Assembly (NCBI GenBank): GCA_026389975.1
Contig: JAPLGV010000072.1
Location: 1-7,893 of the forward strand
DNA length: 7,893 bases
DNA from: Chloroflexota bacterium
GTDB taxonomy: Bacteria > Chloroflexota > Anaerolineae > Anaerolineales > Villigracilaceae
Direction: 5' to 3'
The translations under genes were made by a program, and so were the position numbers. This document shows, in pieces, positions 1 to 6,010 of the stretch. The notes under the pieces are model-generated. The model had not been told where the DNA came from, made no database searches, and saw nothing but the letters and a program-made list of their open reading frames with translations. Within the stretch, counting starts at the first letter, position 1. The number at the start of each line of letters is the position of its first letter.

Positions 1-2
1 CC

Positions 3-737
3 CCCGCCACGCGTCCCCTGCCGCGCCACTGGTCTTCCTGGCCGGTCATTCCCACGGTGAGTGCGCGGGCGGTGGAGATTTACCGCCAGGGACAACAGAT
101 GGGTGTCACCCCCAACACCTTTTCGGTGGTCGGCGACTGCCAGAGCGAGCCGGAAGTCTTCATGGGCATTTATGGGACTGACCGCAACCCGATTGGTGAA
201 AACTACCCCGAATTGCTGGAAACTATCGCCCTGTTCTACGACTCGTTCAACCATGACAGCGTTGCCGTACGGGATGGGTTGAGCGCCCCCTCCGCCCTCG
301 ACCCGTTCTGGGCGGACACGGCACGCTGTAACGCAACCGAAAGTCCGGTGGCCTGCGAACTGCGCCTGTACAAGCCGATGATCGTTTTCATCAACCTGGG
401 CACTAATTGGCGTGCAGATGCTTCCGCCGACGCCTACGAAGCCTACTTGCGCCAGATTGTGGAGCAGATTATTGCCAGCGGCGCCGTCCCCATCCTTACC
501 AACAAGTCTGATAACGTCGAAGGTGACCACAGTCTCAACCTGGCGACTGCCAAAGTGGCCTATGATTACGACATCCCGCTGGTGAACTTTTGGCTGATTG
601 CCGATTCCCTGCCCAATCATGGCCTGGACCCCGAGCGGAACTATATTTACCTCACCCCCGAAGCCTGGGATGTGCGCAACTTCACTGCCCTGCGCACGCT
701 GGATTTCGTCTGGCGCGCCCTCGTTTCTGCCCCGTAG
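3..737 (+). CDS. SGNH/GDSL-hydrolase-like lipoprotein paralogue (copy 1), 5' end outside window
   Basis: The frame is open from base 3 to the TAG at 735-737. The residues before the GTG at 57 (LPRHWSSWPVIPTVS) align with LPPEQWQEWPVVPSV in the copy at 3722, so GTG57 is not the start and the lipoprotein signal and linker must lie upstream of the window. Family landmarks are VVGDCQ (132-143), a Cys pair spaced C-x8-C (CNATESPVAC), INLGTN (GTN at 399-407), TNKSDNVEGDH, DYDIPLVNFW and LPNHGLD. Block I has Cys (138-140) where SGNH enzymes have Ser. The block V DxxH of the sister copies is NYIY here (639-650), so the usual acid and base are both missing. It is therefore a likely non-catalytic or altered-specificity surface protein, probably outward-facing (inferred from its sisters). 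Its C-terminus (PEAWDVRNFTAL) is closest to copy 4 at 3722. The substrate is unknown. The family call is good; enzymatic activity is doubtful. Confidence 0.8.
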   Translation, partial: PATRPLPRHWSSWPVIPTVSARAVEIYRQGQQMGVTPNTFSVVGDCQSEPEVFMGIYGTDRNPIGENYPELLETIALFYDSFNHDSVAVRDGLSAPSALDPFWADTARCNATESPVACELRLYKPMIVFINLGTNWRADASADAYEAYLRQIVEQIIASGAVPILTNKSDNVEGDHSLNLATAKVAYDYDIPLVNFWLIADSLPNHGLDPERNYIYLTPEAWDVRNFTALRTLDFVWRALVSAP

Positions 738-772
738 ACATAGCGACGGCATAAGTGGTTATTGCAAAAAAT

Positions 773-776
773 GGAG
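773..776 (+). promoter_or_regulatory. Ribosome binding site for the SGNH protein starting at 782
   Basis: GGAG lies 5 bases before ATG782. It supports ATG782 as the start, rather than the in-frame GTG at 755, which has no such site and would only prepend nine residues to the hydrophobic segment. Confidence 0.5.
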
Positions 777-781
777 TTCTC

Positions 782-1144
782 ATGGATTCACGTTTCCTGC
801 GCAACGTAATCATCAAAGGCCTGGTCCTCTTCCTAATTTTAGATCTGTCCTTCGCCGCTCTGCCCGCCAGTCTGGGTAAACTGTCGTTCTATAACCACCT
901 CTTCGCCGGCCGCCAGCGTTTTCCCTTTGGCGAAGATTCGTCCCAATCCTACAACCTGAGTCTCTTCAACCTGGACGCCATGTTCGCATCACACACCGGG
1001 TCATTGTTATTGGCGACTCGTCCACCTGGGGCACGCTCCTGCGTCCCGAAGAGACCCTCGCCGGTCAAATGGACGCAGCGGGACGGTCCCTTTGTGGGAA
1101 GACGATCCGTGTGTATAACCTGGGCTACCCGACCATTTCGCTGA
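782..1144 (+). CDS. 5' fragment of the broken membrane-anchored SGNH gene
   Basis: This fragment holds the membrane anchor and the sequence up to NLDAMFASH (ending at 994). After that the frame runs into unrelated residues (TGSLLLATRPPGARS) until it stops at 1142-1144. If translated as is, it would give a small anchored peptide with no catalytic domain. Confidence 0.5.
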   Translation: MDSRFLRNVIIKGLVLFLILDLSFAALPASLGKLSFYNHLFAGRQRFPFGEDSSQSYNLSLFNLDAMFASHTGSLLLATRPPGARSCVPKRPSPVKWTQRDGPFVGRRSVCITWATRPFR

Positions 1145-1854
1145 CGAAAGATTTGATGGTGCTGGATTACGCCCTGCGCTACCAGCCGGACCTCGTTATC
1201 TGGCTCGTGTCCCTGGAATCCTTCCCCGCTGACAAACAACTCTCCTCGCCCATTGTCGCCAACAATGCCGCCCGGGTGGACAATTTGATCGCCCGTTATA
1301 ATTTGCCTCTCGACCCGAACGACCCTGCGCTCGTCCACCCTGGCTTTTGGGACAGCACCCTCATCGGTCAGCGGCGCACCCTGGCAGATTTGTTCCGTCT
1401 CCAGATGTACGGCGTTCTGTGGACTGCCACTGGCATTGACCAGACCTATCCTGCTGATTATCAGCGTGCCCAGACCGATTTCAAAGCCGATATCACCTTC
1501 CAGAACATGCAACCGCCGACACTGGACGAATCGCAATTGGCCTTTGGAGTGCTCGAAGCTGGTTTGCGCATCGCAGGAGGAACGCCAGTGATGCTGATCA
1601 ACGAGCCGATGCTTATCAGCGTTGGTGAAAACAGCGATTTGCGGTACAATTTTCTATACCCGCGCTGGGCCTACGACCAGTGGCGGGAGATGATGTTGGC
1701 GCGAGCTGAGGCGGGCGGCTGGAATTATCTCGATTTATGGAACATCGTCCCGGCAGATGAGTTTACCAATAGTGCCATCCACCTGACCCCCGCAGGCGAG
1801 TCCATGTTGGCCGGACGGGTGGAGCAAACCACCTTTCAACAGAGTTGTCCATGA
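1069..1854 (+). CDS. 3' fragment of the broken SGNH gene (SGNH domain without its GDSS block)
   Basis: The first ATG in this frame after the break is at 1069, downstream of GDSS (1012-1023). Although the frame is open from before 997, a product starting here would lack the nucleophile Ser and any membrane anchor. It retains NLGYPT (block II-like), LVIWLVSLESF and the terminal IHLTPAGESML. An independently working gene starting at 1069 is unlikely. It ends with TGA 1852-1854, overlapping the start of the next lipoprotein. Confidence 0.55.
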   Translation: MDAAGRSLCGKTIRVYNLGYPTISLTKDLMVLDYALRYQPDLVIWLVSLESFPADKQLSSPIVANNAARVDNLIARYNLPLDPNDPALVHPGFWDSTLIGQRRTLADLFRLQMYGVLWTATGIDQTYPADYQRAQTDFKADITFQNMQPPTLDESQLAFGVLEAGLRIAGGTPVMLINEPMLISVGENSDLRYNFLYPRWAYDQWREMMLARAEAGGWNYLDLWNIVPADEFTNSAIHLTPAGESMLAGRVEQTTFQQSCP

Positions 1855-2789
1855 ACCATTTCCCTTTTATCGTTATACTGCTTGTTTTTCTCGCTGCCTG
1901 TGGCAGCGGAGCGATCATCCCGGTAACGGAAACGGACACCAGCACCCAGGTCCCGGAAGCGATGGTCTCGCCCACGCAGACCCTGCGGCCCGGTGAGACG
2001 CCCGCTCCTTATCCATCTCCCACAGCCACGTTCGTGCCGGAGGCCTGGCAGTCCATGCCCATCGTCCCGACTGTTTCAGTGTCCATGGTCGAAGTCTTCC
2101 AGCGTGGGCTGGCGCGCGGCCGCGACCCGAACCGGTTTTCCAAAATTGGCGATTGTCAGAACATTACCACATATTTCCTGGCCTCGTTCGACGACCCGAA
2201 CGAGTACCGCCTTGGCCCAGACTATGCTTACCTTCAACCGACGATTGACCATTTTACCGGTTCCTGGGCGCGCCAGAGCCTAGCCGTCAAGGGCGGGATG
2301 AACGTGGCAGCTGTCCAGAACCCATTTTGGACGCTGACGCCAAAGCCCAATGAGTGCAACTCGGGAGAGACGCCGCTTGCCTGCGAGATTCGCGTCAACA
2401 ATCCCAGTATTGTCATCATCAGCATGGAAGAGTCCTGGTCAGGTGATATTGGTAGATACGATAATTACCTGCGCAAGATTGTTATGTATATCCTTTCGCA
2501 GGACGTGGTGCCGATCCTTGCCACGCGGGCCGAGGAACCGGACCCCAAGACCACCATTAACGCCACTGTGGCTCGGATTGCTTACTATTACGATGTGCCG
2601 CTGTGGAACTTCTGGGCGGCTGCCTATCCTTTACCCTCCCATGGATTGACCGCGGACGAATTCCATCTTACATGGGCCGGCCCCTTCTTTGACGACCCAG
2701 CGCGCATGCAAATGGCCTGGCCCTGGCGCAACCTGACCGCCCTCCAGGCGATTGACGCCGTCTGGCGCGACCTCGCTGACCAGCCTTGA
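1851..2789 (+). CDS. SGNH/GDSL-hydrolase-like lipoprotein (copy 2)
   Basis: ATG1851 overlaps the preceding stop as ATGA, suggesting translational coupling; an in-frame TTG at 1845 adds only two residues and is less likely. The N-terminus is a lipoprotein signal with lipobox LAAC (Cys17) but no Lys/Arg in the n-region. A Thr/Pro/Ser linker follows to about residue 60, placing the domain outside the membrane. Family landmarks are KIGDCQ (Cys102 at the nucleophile position), the C-x8-C pair (Cys169/Cys178, a probable disulfide), VVPILATR, YDVPLWNFW, LPSHGL, and a DxxH motif as DEFH (Asp269, His272) followed by LTWAGP. The GTN block seen in copies 1 and 3 is replaced by MEESWS, and the conserved KADNxEGDH stretch is degraded to RAEEPDPKT. 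Function is inferred as a surface SGNH-type esterase, acyltransferase or binding protein, substrate unknown. The C-terminus, from HLTWAGP to the end, is near-identical in pattern to copy 3. Confidence 0.8.
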   Translation: MNHFPFIVILLVFLAACGSGAIIPVTETDTSTQVPEAMVSPTQTLRPGETPAPYPSPTATFVPEAWQSMPIVPTVSVSMVEVFQRGLARGRDPNRFSKIGDCQNITTYFLASFDDPNEYRLGPDYAYLQPTIDHFTGSWARQSLAVKGGMNVAAVQNPFWTLTPKPNECNSGETPLACEIRVNNPSIVIISMEESWSGDIGRYDNYLRKIVMYILSQDVVPILATRAEEPDPKTTINATVARIAYYYDVPLWNFWAAAYPLPSHGLTADEFHLTWAGPFFDDPARMQMAWPWRNLTALQAIDAVWRDLADQP

Positions 2790-2795
2790 TCGCCC

Positions 2796-3725
2796 ATGAC
2801 GCGCATTTTGTTTTTCGTTTTTTGTTTTTCTTTTCTGGCAGCCTGCGCTGGGGCTTCACCCATTCCCGCTCCATCCGGGATCCTTAGCCTGCCAACAGAA
2901 ACCGTCCTTCTGCCAACGTCGACGGCTTCCCCCATCCCCACCCAGGCTGCTAGCCTTACCCCCGACCCGCGTCTCCCGCCCGAACGCTGGCAGGAGTGGC
3001 CGGTCGTGTCGGAACGCGTCAGCCCGCGCACGCTGGAAATCTACCGGCGCGGGCTGGAACTCGGTAACAATCCGCAAGCCTTCTCGAAGATTGGCGACGG
3101 TGGAAGCTCCACCGTCTGGTTCCTGACCCATTACGACCTCGGCCTGGCGTATTACAACTTGGGCGCATATTCCGATTTACAATCGGTTATAGAGGACTTC
3201 GCCGGTTCGTTTGGACGTACCAGCCTGGCCGCCGGGCGCGGCTTTAACACTACCATTATCCTCGACCCGGCGTATGCCGATAAACAGCAGTGCGACGCGG
3301 GCGAATCCCCACTGGACTGCGAACTGCGCCGCCAGCGTCCATCTTTCGCCTTCTTTTCGCTTGGCACAAACCAGGTCTGGGTTCCGGAAATCTTCGAGAC
3401 GGAACTGCGCATCATCGTCGAGTGTTTGATGGAACGGGGCGTCGTCCCCATCTTGTCGACCAAGGCCGACAACCGCGAAGGCGACCACCGCATCAATCAA
3501 ATCATCGCCAACCTGGCTTATGAGTACGACCTCCCGTTGTGGAACTTCTGGCTGGCTGTTCAACCTTTGCCGAACCACGGGCTGCAAGCGGATCTGGAGC
3601 ATCTCACCTGGGCTGGCCCCTACTTCGACGACCCGGTCCGGATGCAGGCCGCCTGGCCGTGGCGCAACCTGACCGCCTTACAGGCCATTGACGCTGTCTA
3701 CCGCGGCGTTACCGAACAACCATGA
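2796..3725 (+). CDS. SGNH/GDSL-hydrolase-like lipoprotein (copy 3), GDG variant
   Basis: The gene starts six bases after the previous stop with an Arg3-containing signal and lipobox LAAC (Cys17), then a Pro/Thr/Ser linker and the entry motif LPPERWQEWPVV. In the block I position it reads KIGDGG: residue 102 is Gly, where the other copies have Cys and classical SGNH enzymes have Ser. A normal nucleophile is therefore absent, although Ser-Ser follows two residues later. It keeps GTN (Asn192), the C-x8-C pair, TKADNREGDH, YEYDLPLWNFW, LPNHG and DxxH as DLEH (Asp266, His269), then HLTWAGPYFDDP. The first two-thirds resembles copy 4 (3722) and the last third copy 2 (1851), a mosaic pattern. The stop TGA 3723-3725 overlaps the next ATG. 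It is probably exported and lipid-anchored. A binding or pseudo-enzyme role is as likely as catalysis. Confidence 0.8.
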   Translation: MTRILFFVFCFSFLAACAGASPIPAPSGILSLPTETVLLPTSTASPIPTQAASLTPDPRLPPERWQEWPVVSERVSPRTLEIYRRGLELGNNPQAFSKIGDGGSSTVWFLTHYDLGLAYYNLGAYSDLQSVIEDFAGSFGRTSLAAGRGFNTTIILDPAYADKQQCDAGESPLDCELRRQRPSFAFFSLGTNQVWVPEIFETELRIIVECLMERGVVPILSTKADNREGDHRINQIIANLAYEYDLPLWNFWLAVQPLPNHGLQADLEHLTWAGPYFDDPVRMQAAWPWRNLTALQAIDAVYRGVTEQP

Positions 3726-5707
3726 AACGATTTCTTTTTCCCGTTTTGCTTGTCCTTCTTCTAACAGCCTGCGGTGGCGCGGCGACCTCCACGCCGGTCA
3801 TTGGGACCTCCGCCGTCACCCCCACCGCGGAACTGGCCCCGCCGCCAACCTCCATCATTGCTCCCACCCTCGCCCCAAACCCCACCGCCACCCTCGACAC
3901 GCGCCTCCCGCCCGAGCAGTGGCAGGAATGGCCGGTCGTCCCGTCCGTGACCAAGCAGGCGATTGAGATCTACCAGGCCGGGCTGGCCTTGGACAATAAC
4001 CCGCGCGCTTTCTCCAAAGTGGGTGACTGCCAGAACGTCAAAGCTGCCTTCATGGGCTTTTTCGACCTGCCCGATCGCTACAACCTCGGCACCGATTACC
4101 AATACTTCCAGGAAACGATTGACAACTTCTCCGGCTACTTCAACACCGATGGCCAAGCCGTGAAGGGTGGCTTTAACGCCGCCGCTGTCCTCTCGCCGCT
4201 GTGGGCTAACCCCGAAATCTGTCAGCCGGGCGAAAACCCCCTCGAGTGCGAGTTGCGCGTCACCAAGCCCAGCATCGTTTTCATCAGCTTCGAAGTCTGG
4301 TGGGACGGACGTACGCCGGAGATCTACGAGAAATATATGCGCCAGGTCATCGAGACGGTCATCGCCCACGGGGCGGTCCCCATCCTTGCCACCAAGGCCG
4401 ACAACGTCGAGGGCGATCACAGCATCAATCTGACCACCGCCCGTCTGGCCTACGAGTATGACCTGCCGCTCTGGAATTTTTGGCTGGCTGTCCAACCGCT
4501 GCCCAACCACGGCATGGACCCTGTCCGCAACGACGGGTTCCATATCTCCACCGACGGCTGGAACGTCCGCAGTTTCACCGGCCTCCAGGCGCTGGACAGC
4601 ATCTGGCGCGGCGTGCGGGACGTGGCCTCCACAAGCGCCACGCTCTCGACCGCTACATCCGAACCCACCCGGACCTCGAGCCTGCTGCCCGTCCCTGCGG
4701 GTGGACCCAGCCTGGAGTCCAGCACCGACCGGGTCGTCTTCGGTCTCATGTCTCGCCAGGACGGTGTGTACGAATCCCAGGGCGTTTACCTGTTCGACCC
4801 GTCCACCCAGATCGTGGCCCGACTGCTCGGTTCCGGCTTCAACTTCCAGTCCGCTTCGCCGGATGGAAAATATTTGTTGGTCAACCAGGGCAGTTTGCTT
4901 TACCGCACTGACGGCTCAACCCTGACCCTGCTCACCGACCAATTCTTTCCCTCCGGCACAGCAGGCGCACTCTGGCTCCCGGACGGGCGCATTGCCGTGG
5001 TCCTTGCCCAGGGCGAGACCACTACCCTGGCGTTGATGCAGGCCGACGGGTCCGGGCTGACGCCGGTCAGCGTGGACGCCGCGCCGGTGGAGATTTATCC
5101 GTCCACCGACGGGACGCGTCTCACCTGGGAGAGCGGGACGTGCGATTCAGCCGGTCAGTGCACCCAGACGGGCGCCTGGCTGACGGACCTGTCTTCCGGG
5201 CAGAGCCAGTCGTTGAGCGGCATGTCGCGCCCGCTGGTCTCGTTGGACGGGCAGGTGATGGCGTATGCCTATACTCCCAAAGAGAATAAAAGCAACCTGG
5301 CCTTTGCGTATTTCAGCGGGGCGCTGCCGCGCGAGGTCCCGCTGGCGGGCGACATCCTGGCCGACATGGCCTGGCAGCCCGGCGGCGGCTGGCTGGCGGT
5401 CAACATGGACGAACGCAGCGATTACTCCGGGGGCGTGACCGGTGGCAATAATTACCTGATCAATGCGCAGGATTTCACCACGCGGCAACTCCAATCCGTT
5501 ACCCTGTTGAACCCGAACATCATCTGGTCGCTGGACGGAACCACCCTGCTCTGGCTGGGGACTGACTGGCAGGAAACGTCTTATTCCATCCGTCTCTGGG
5601 AAGTGGACGTTGCCTCGGGGCAGGTGGTTGATTTGAGCGATGCCCTCGGCTTGACGGGCAGCGACTATCTTTTCGTGACCAATGCGGCCTGGCTGGCGCG
5701 GCCCTGA
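3722..5707 (+). CDS. Lipoprotein with SGNH-like domain fused to a TolB/WD40-like beta-propeller (copy 4)
   Basis: ATG3722 overlaps the preceding stop (ATGA). The signal MKRFLF..LLLTAC has lipobox Cys17, then a Thr/Pro linker to about residue 60. Residues about 60-300 are the same domain as the three upstream copies: KVGDCQ (Cys103), a C-x8-C pair, TKADNVEGDH, YEYDLPLWNFW, LPNHGMDP and DxxH as DGFH (Asp271, His274). The GTN block is replaced by SFEVWWD. A Ser/Thr-rich hinge (about 305-340) leads to a second domain with at least six blade-like repeats around SPDG-type turns: ASPDGK (~377), WLPDGR (418), PSTDGT (460), VSLDGQ (506), WQPGGG (551) and WSLDGT (602). These resemble PD40/TolB propeller blades. 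Such propellers usually bind proteins or ligands, so this copy may be the docking member of the set. The upstream copies end where the hinge begins, so the propeller is an added module. At 661 residues it is about twice the length of its sisters. Confidence 0.85.
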   Translation: MKRFLFPVLLVLLLTACGGAATSTPVIGTSAVTPTAELAPPPTSIIAPTLAPNPTATLDTRLPPEQWQEWPVVPSVTKQAIEIYQAGLALDNNPRAFSKVGDCQNVKAAFMGFFDLPDRYNLGTDYQYFQETIDNFSGYFNTDGQAVKGGFNAAAVLSPLWANPEICQPGENPLECELRVTKPSIVFISFEVWWDGRTPEIYEKYMRQVIETVIAHGAVPILATKADNVEGDHSINLTTARLAYEYDLPLWNFWLAVQPLPNHGMDPVRNDGFHISTDGWNVRSFTGLQALDSIWRGVRDVASTSATLSTATSEPTRTSSLLPVPAGGPSLESSTDRVVFGLMSRQDGVYESQGVYLFDPSTQIVARLLGSGFNFQSASPDGKYLLVNQGSLLYRTDGSTLTLLTDQFFPSGTAGALWLPDGRIAVVLAQGETTTLALMQADGSGLTPVSVDAAPVEIYPSTDGTRLTWESGTCDSAGQCTQTGAWLTDLSSGQSQSLSGMSRPLVSLDGQVMAYAYTPKENKSNLAFAYFSGALPREVPLAGDILADMAWQPGGGWLAVNMDERSDYSGGVTGGNNYLINAQDFTTRQLQSVTLLNPNIIWSLDGTTLLWLGTDWQETSYSIRLWEVDVASGQVVDLSDALGLTGSDYLFVTNAAWLARP

Positions 5708-5719
5708 ATTTTTTTCGAT

Positions 5720-5725
5720 TACAAT
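5720..5725 (+). promoter_or_regulatory. Possible -10 element upstream of the carrier/ligase pair
   Basis: TACAAT lies 38 bases before the GTG at 5764, just after a T-rich tract (5709-5715), in the only sizeable gap of the array (5708-5763). No convincing -35 hexamer is seen at the usual spacing, where the sequence is GC-rich coding DNA. Transcription could simply continue from the lipoprotein genes. Confidence 0.25.
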
Positions 5726-5750
5726 AGGCCGTTGCCATTCATTTCAACGC

Positions 5751-5756
5751 GAGGAG
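5751..5756 (+). promoter_or_regulatory. Ribosome binding site for the acyl carrier protein
   Basis: GAGGAG lies 7 bases before GTG5764. It is a strong Shine-Dalgarno match that fixes the unusual GTG start. Confidence 0.7.
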
Positions 5757-5763
5757 CACCCCC

Positions 5764-6009
5764 GTGACTGACGAAATCACCACCACCCTGGCGACCTACA
5801 TCGCCACCGAGTTTCTCAAACAACCTGACCGCCTCATCAACCCGGATGAACCCCTGCTTTCCAGCGGGCTGGTTGACTCCTTCCACCTCGTGGATCTCTC
5901 CCTGTTTGTCGAGAAAAATTTTGGCGTTCGCATTGACGATGCGGAACTCAATGCATCCTCCTTCGACAACCTGAACCAACTGACCACTTTCATCAAGGAT
6001 CACCAGTAA
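5764..6009 (+). CDS. Acyl carrier protein (phosphopantetheine-binding)
   Basis: This is an 81-residue acidic protein of the size and helical pattern of free-standing carrier proteins. The attachment motif is GLVDSFHLVDL, with Ser39 the predicted 4'-phosphopantetheine site. It is preceded by PDEPLLSSG and followed by FVEKNFGVRI, the usual helix II-III pattern of carrier proteins. The DSF form (rather than DSL of fatty-acid-synthesis AcpP) is typical of carriers paired with stand-alone adenylating enzymes such as DltC and FAAL-partner carriers. It should be cytosolic and hold an acyl or aminoacyl group as a thioester. The GTG start is supported by GAGGAG. The stop at 6007-6009 is one base before the ligase start, so the two are almost certainly co-translated partners. 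It is unlikely to be the housekeeping ACP, because no fab genes are adjacent. Confidence 0.9.
   Translation: MTDEITTTLATYIATEFLKQPDRLINPDEPLLSSGLVDSFHLVDLSLFVEKNFGVRIDDAELNASSFDNLNQLTTFIKDHQ
5995..5999 (+). promoter_or_regulatory. Ribosome binding site for the acyl-AMP ligase, inside the carrier gene
   Basis: AAGGA sits in the last codons of the carrier gene, 11 bases before TTG6011. It supports this rare TTG start; no in-frame ATG lies near it. Confidence 0.5.
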
Positions 6010-6010
6010 T

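Larger units (their letters stand above)
782..1854 (+). pseudogene. Membrane-anchored SGNH/GDSL-hydrolase-like protein, frame broken before the GDSS motif
   Basis: Two overlapping frames together make one recognisable protein. The first (from ATG782) gives MDSRFLRNVIIKG, a hydrophobic anchor at about residues 8-30, then FAGRQRFPFGE and NLDAMFASH. The second supplies RVIVIGDSSTWG (GDSS at 1012-1023), NLGYPT, DYALRYQPDLVIWLVSLESF and a C-terminal NSAIHLTPAG. Homology-like sequence leaves the first frame at about 994 (FASH) and resumes in the second at about 997 (RVIVIG). A net loss of one base modulo 3 (or gain of two) therefore occurred near 992-1000. The repetitive run CACAC sits there, and some codons of the linker may be missing too. 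Restored length is about 356 residues. GDSS provides a classical Ser nucleophile, but three residues before the C-terminal His there is Ser rather than Asp. The general layout (short N-terminal anchor, then an SGNH domain outside) is like DltD. It overlaps the next gene by ATGA. It is either a real pseudogene or a sequencing/assembly error. Confidence 0.72.

Noticed and set aside
57..737. GTG at 57 as the start of the first gene
   Set aside because: Bases 3-56 in the same frame encode residues that align with the other copies, so the gene is cut by the window edge.
755..781. GTG at 755 as the start of the membrane-anchored SGNH gene
   Set aside because: No ribosome binding site precedes it; ATG782 has GGAG at the right distance and begins directly before the hydrophobic anchor.
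949..1536. Minus-strand open frame (195 codons) across the broken SGNH gene
   Set aside because: It has low-complexity, shadow-like composition, and the plus strand carries GDSS and other SGNH motifs here.
3761..4543. Long minus-strand open frame (260 codons) opposite the SGNH domain of copy 4
   Set aside because: It is the mirror of a well-supported coding region in GC-rich DNA and shows no recognisable domain. The plus-strand frame has family conservation.
5680..5716. T-run at 5709-5715 as a terminator of the lipoprotein operon
   Set aside because: The GC-rich sequence before it forms only a 4-bp GGCC/GGCC pairing, too weak to support a terminator.
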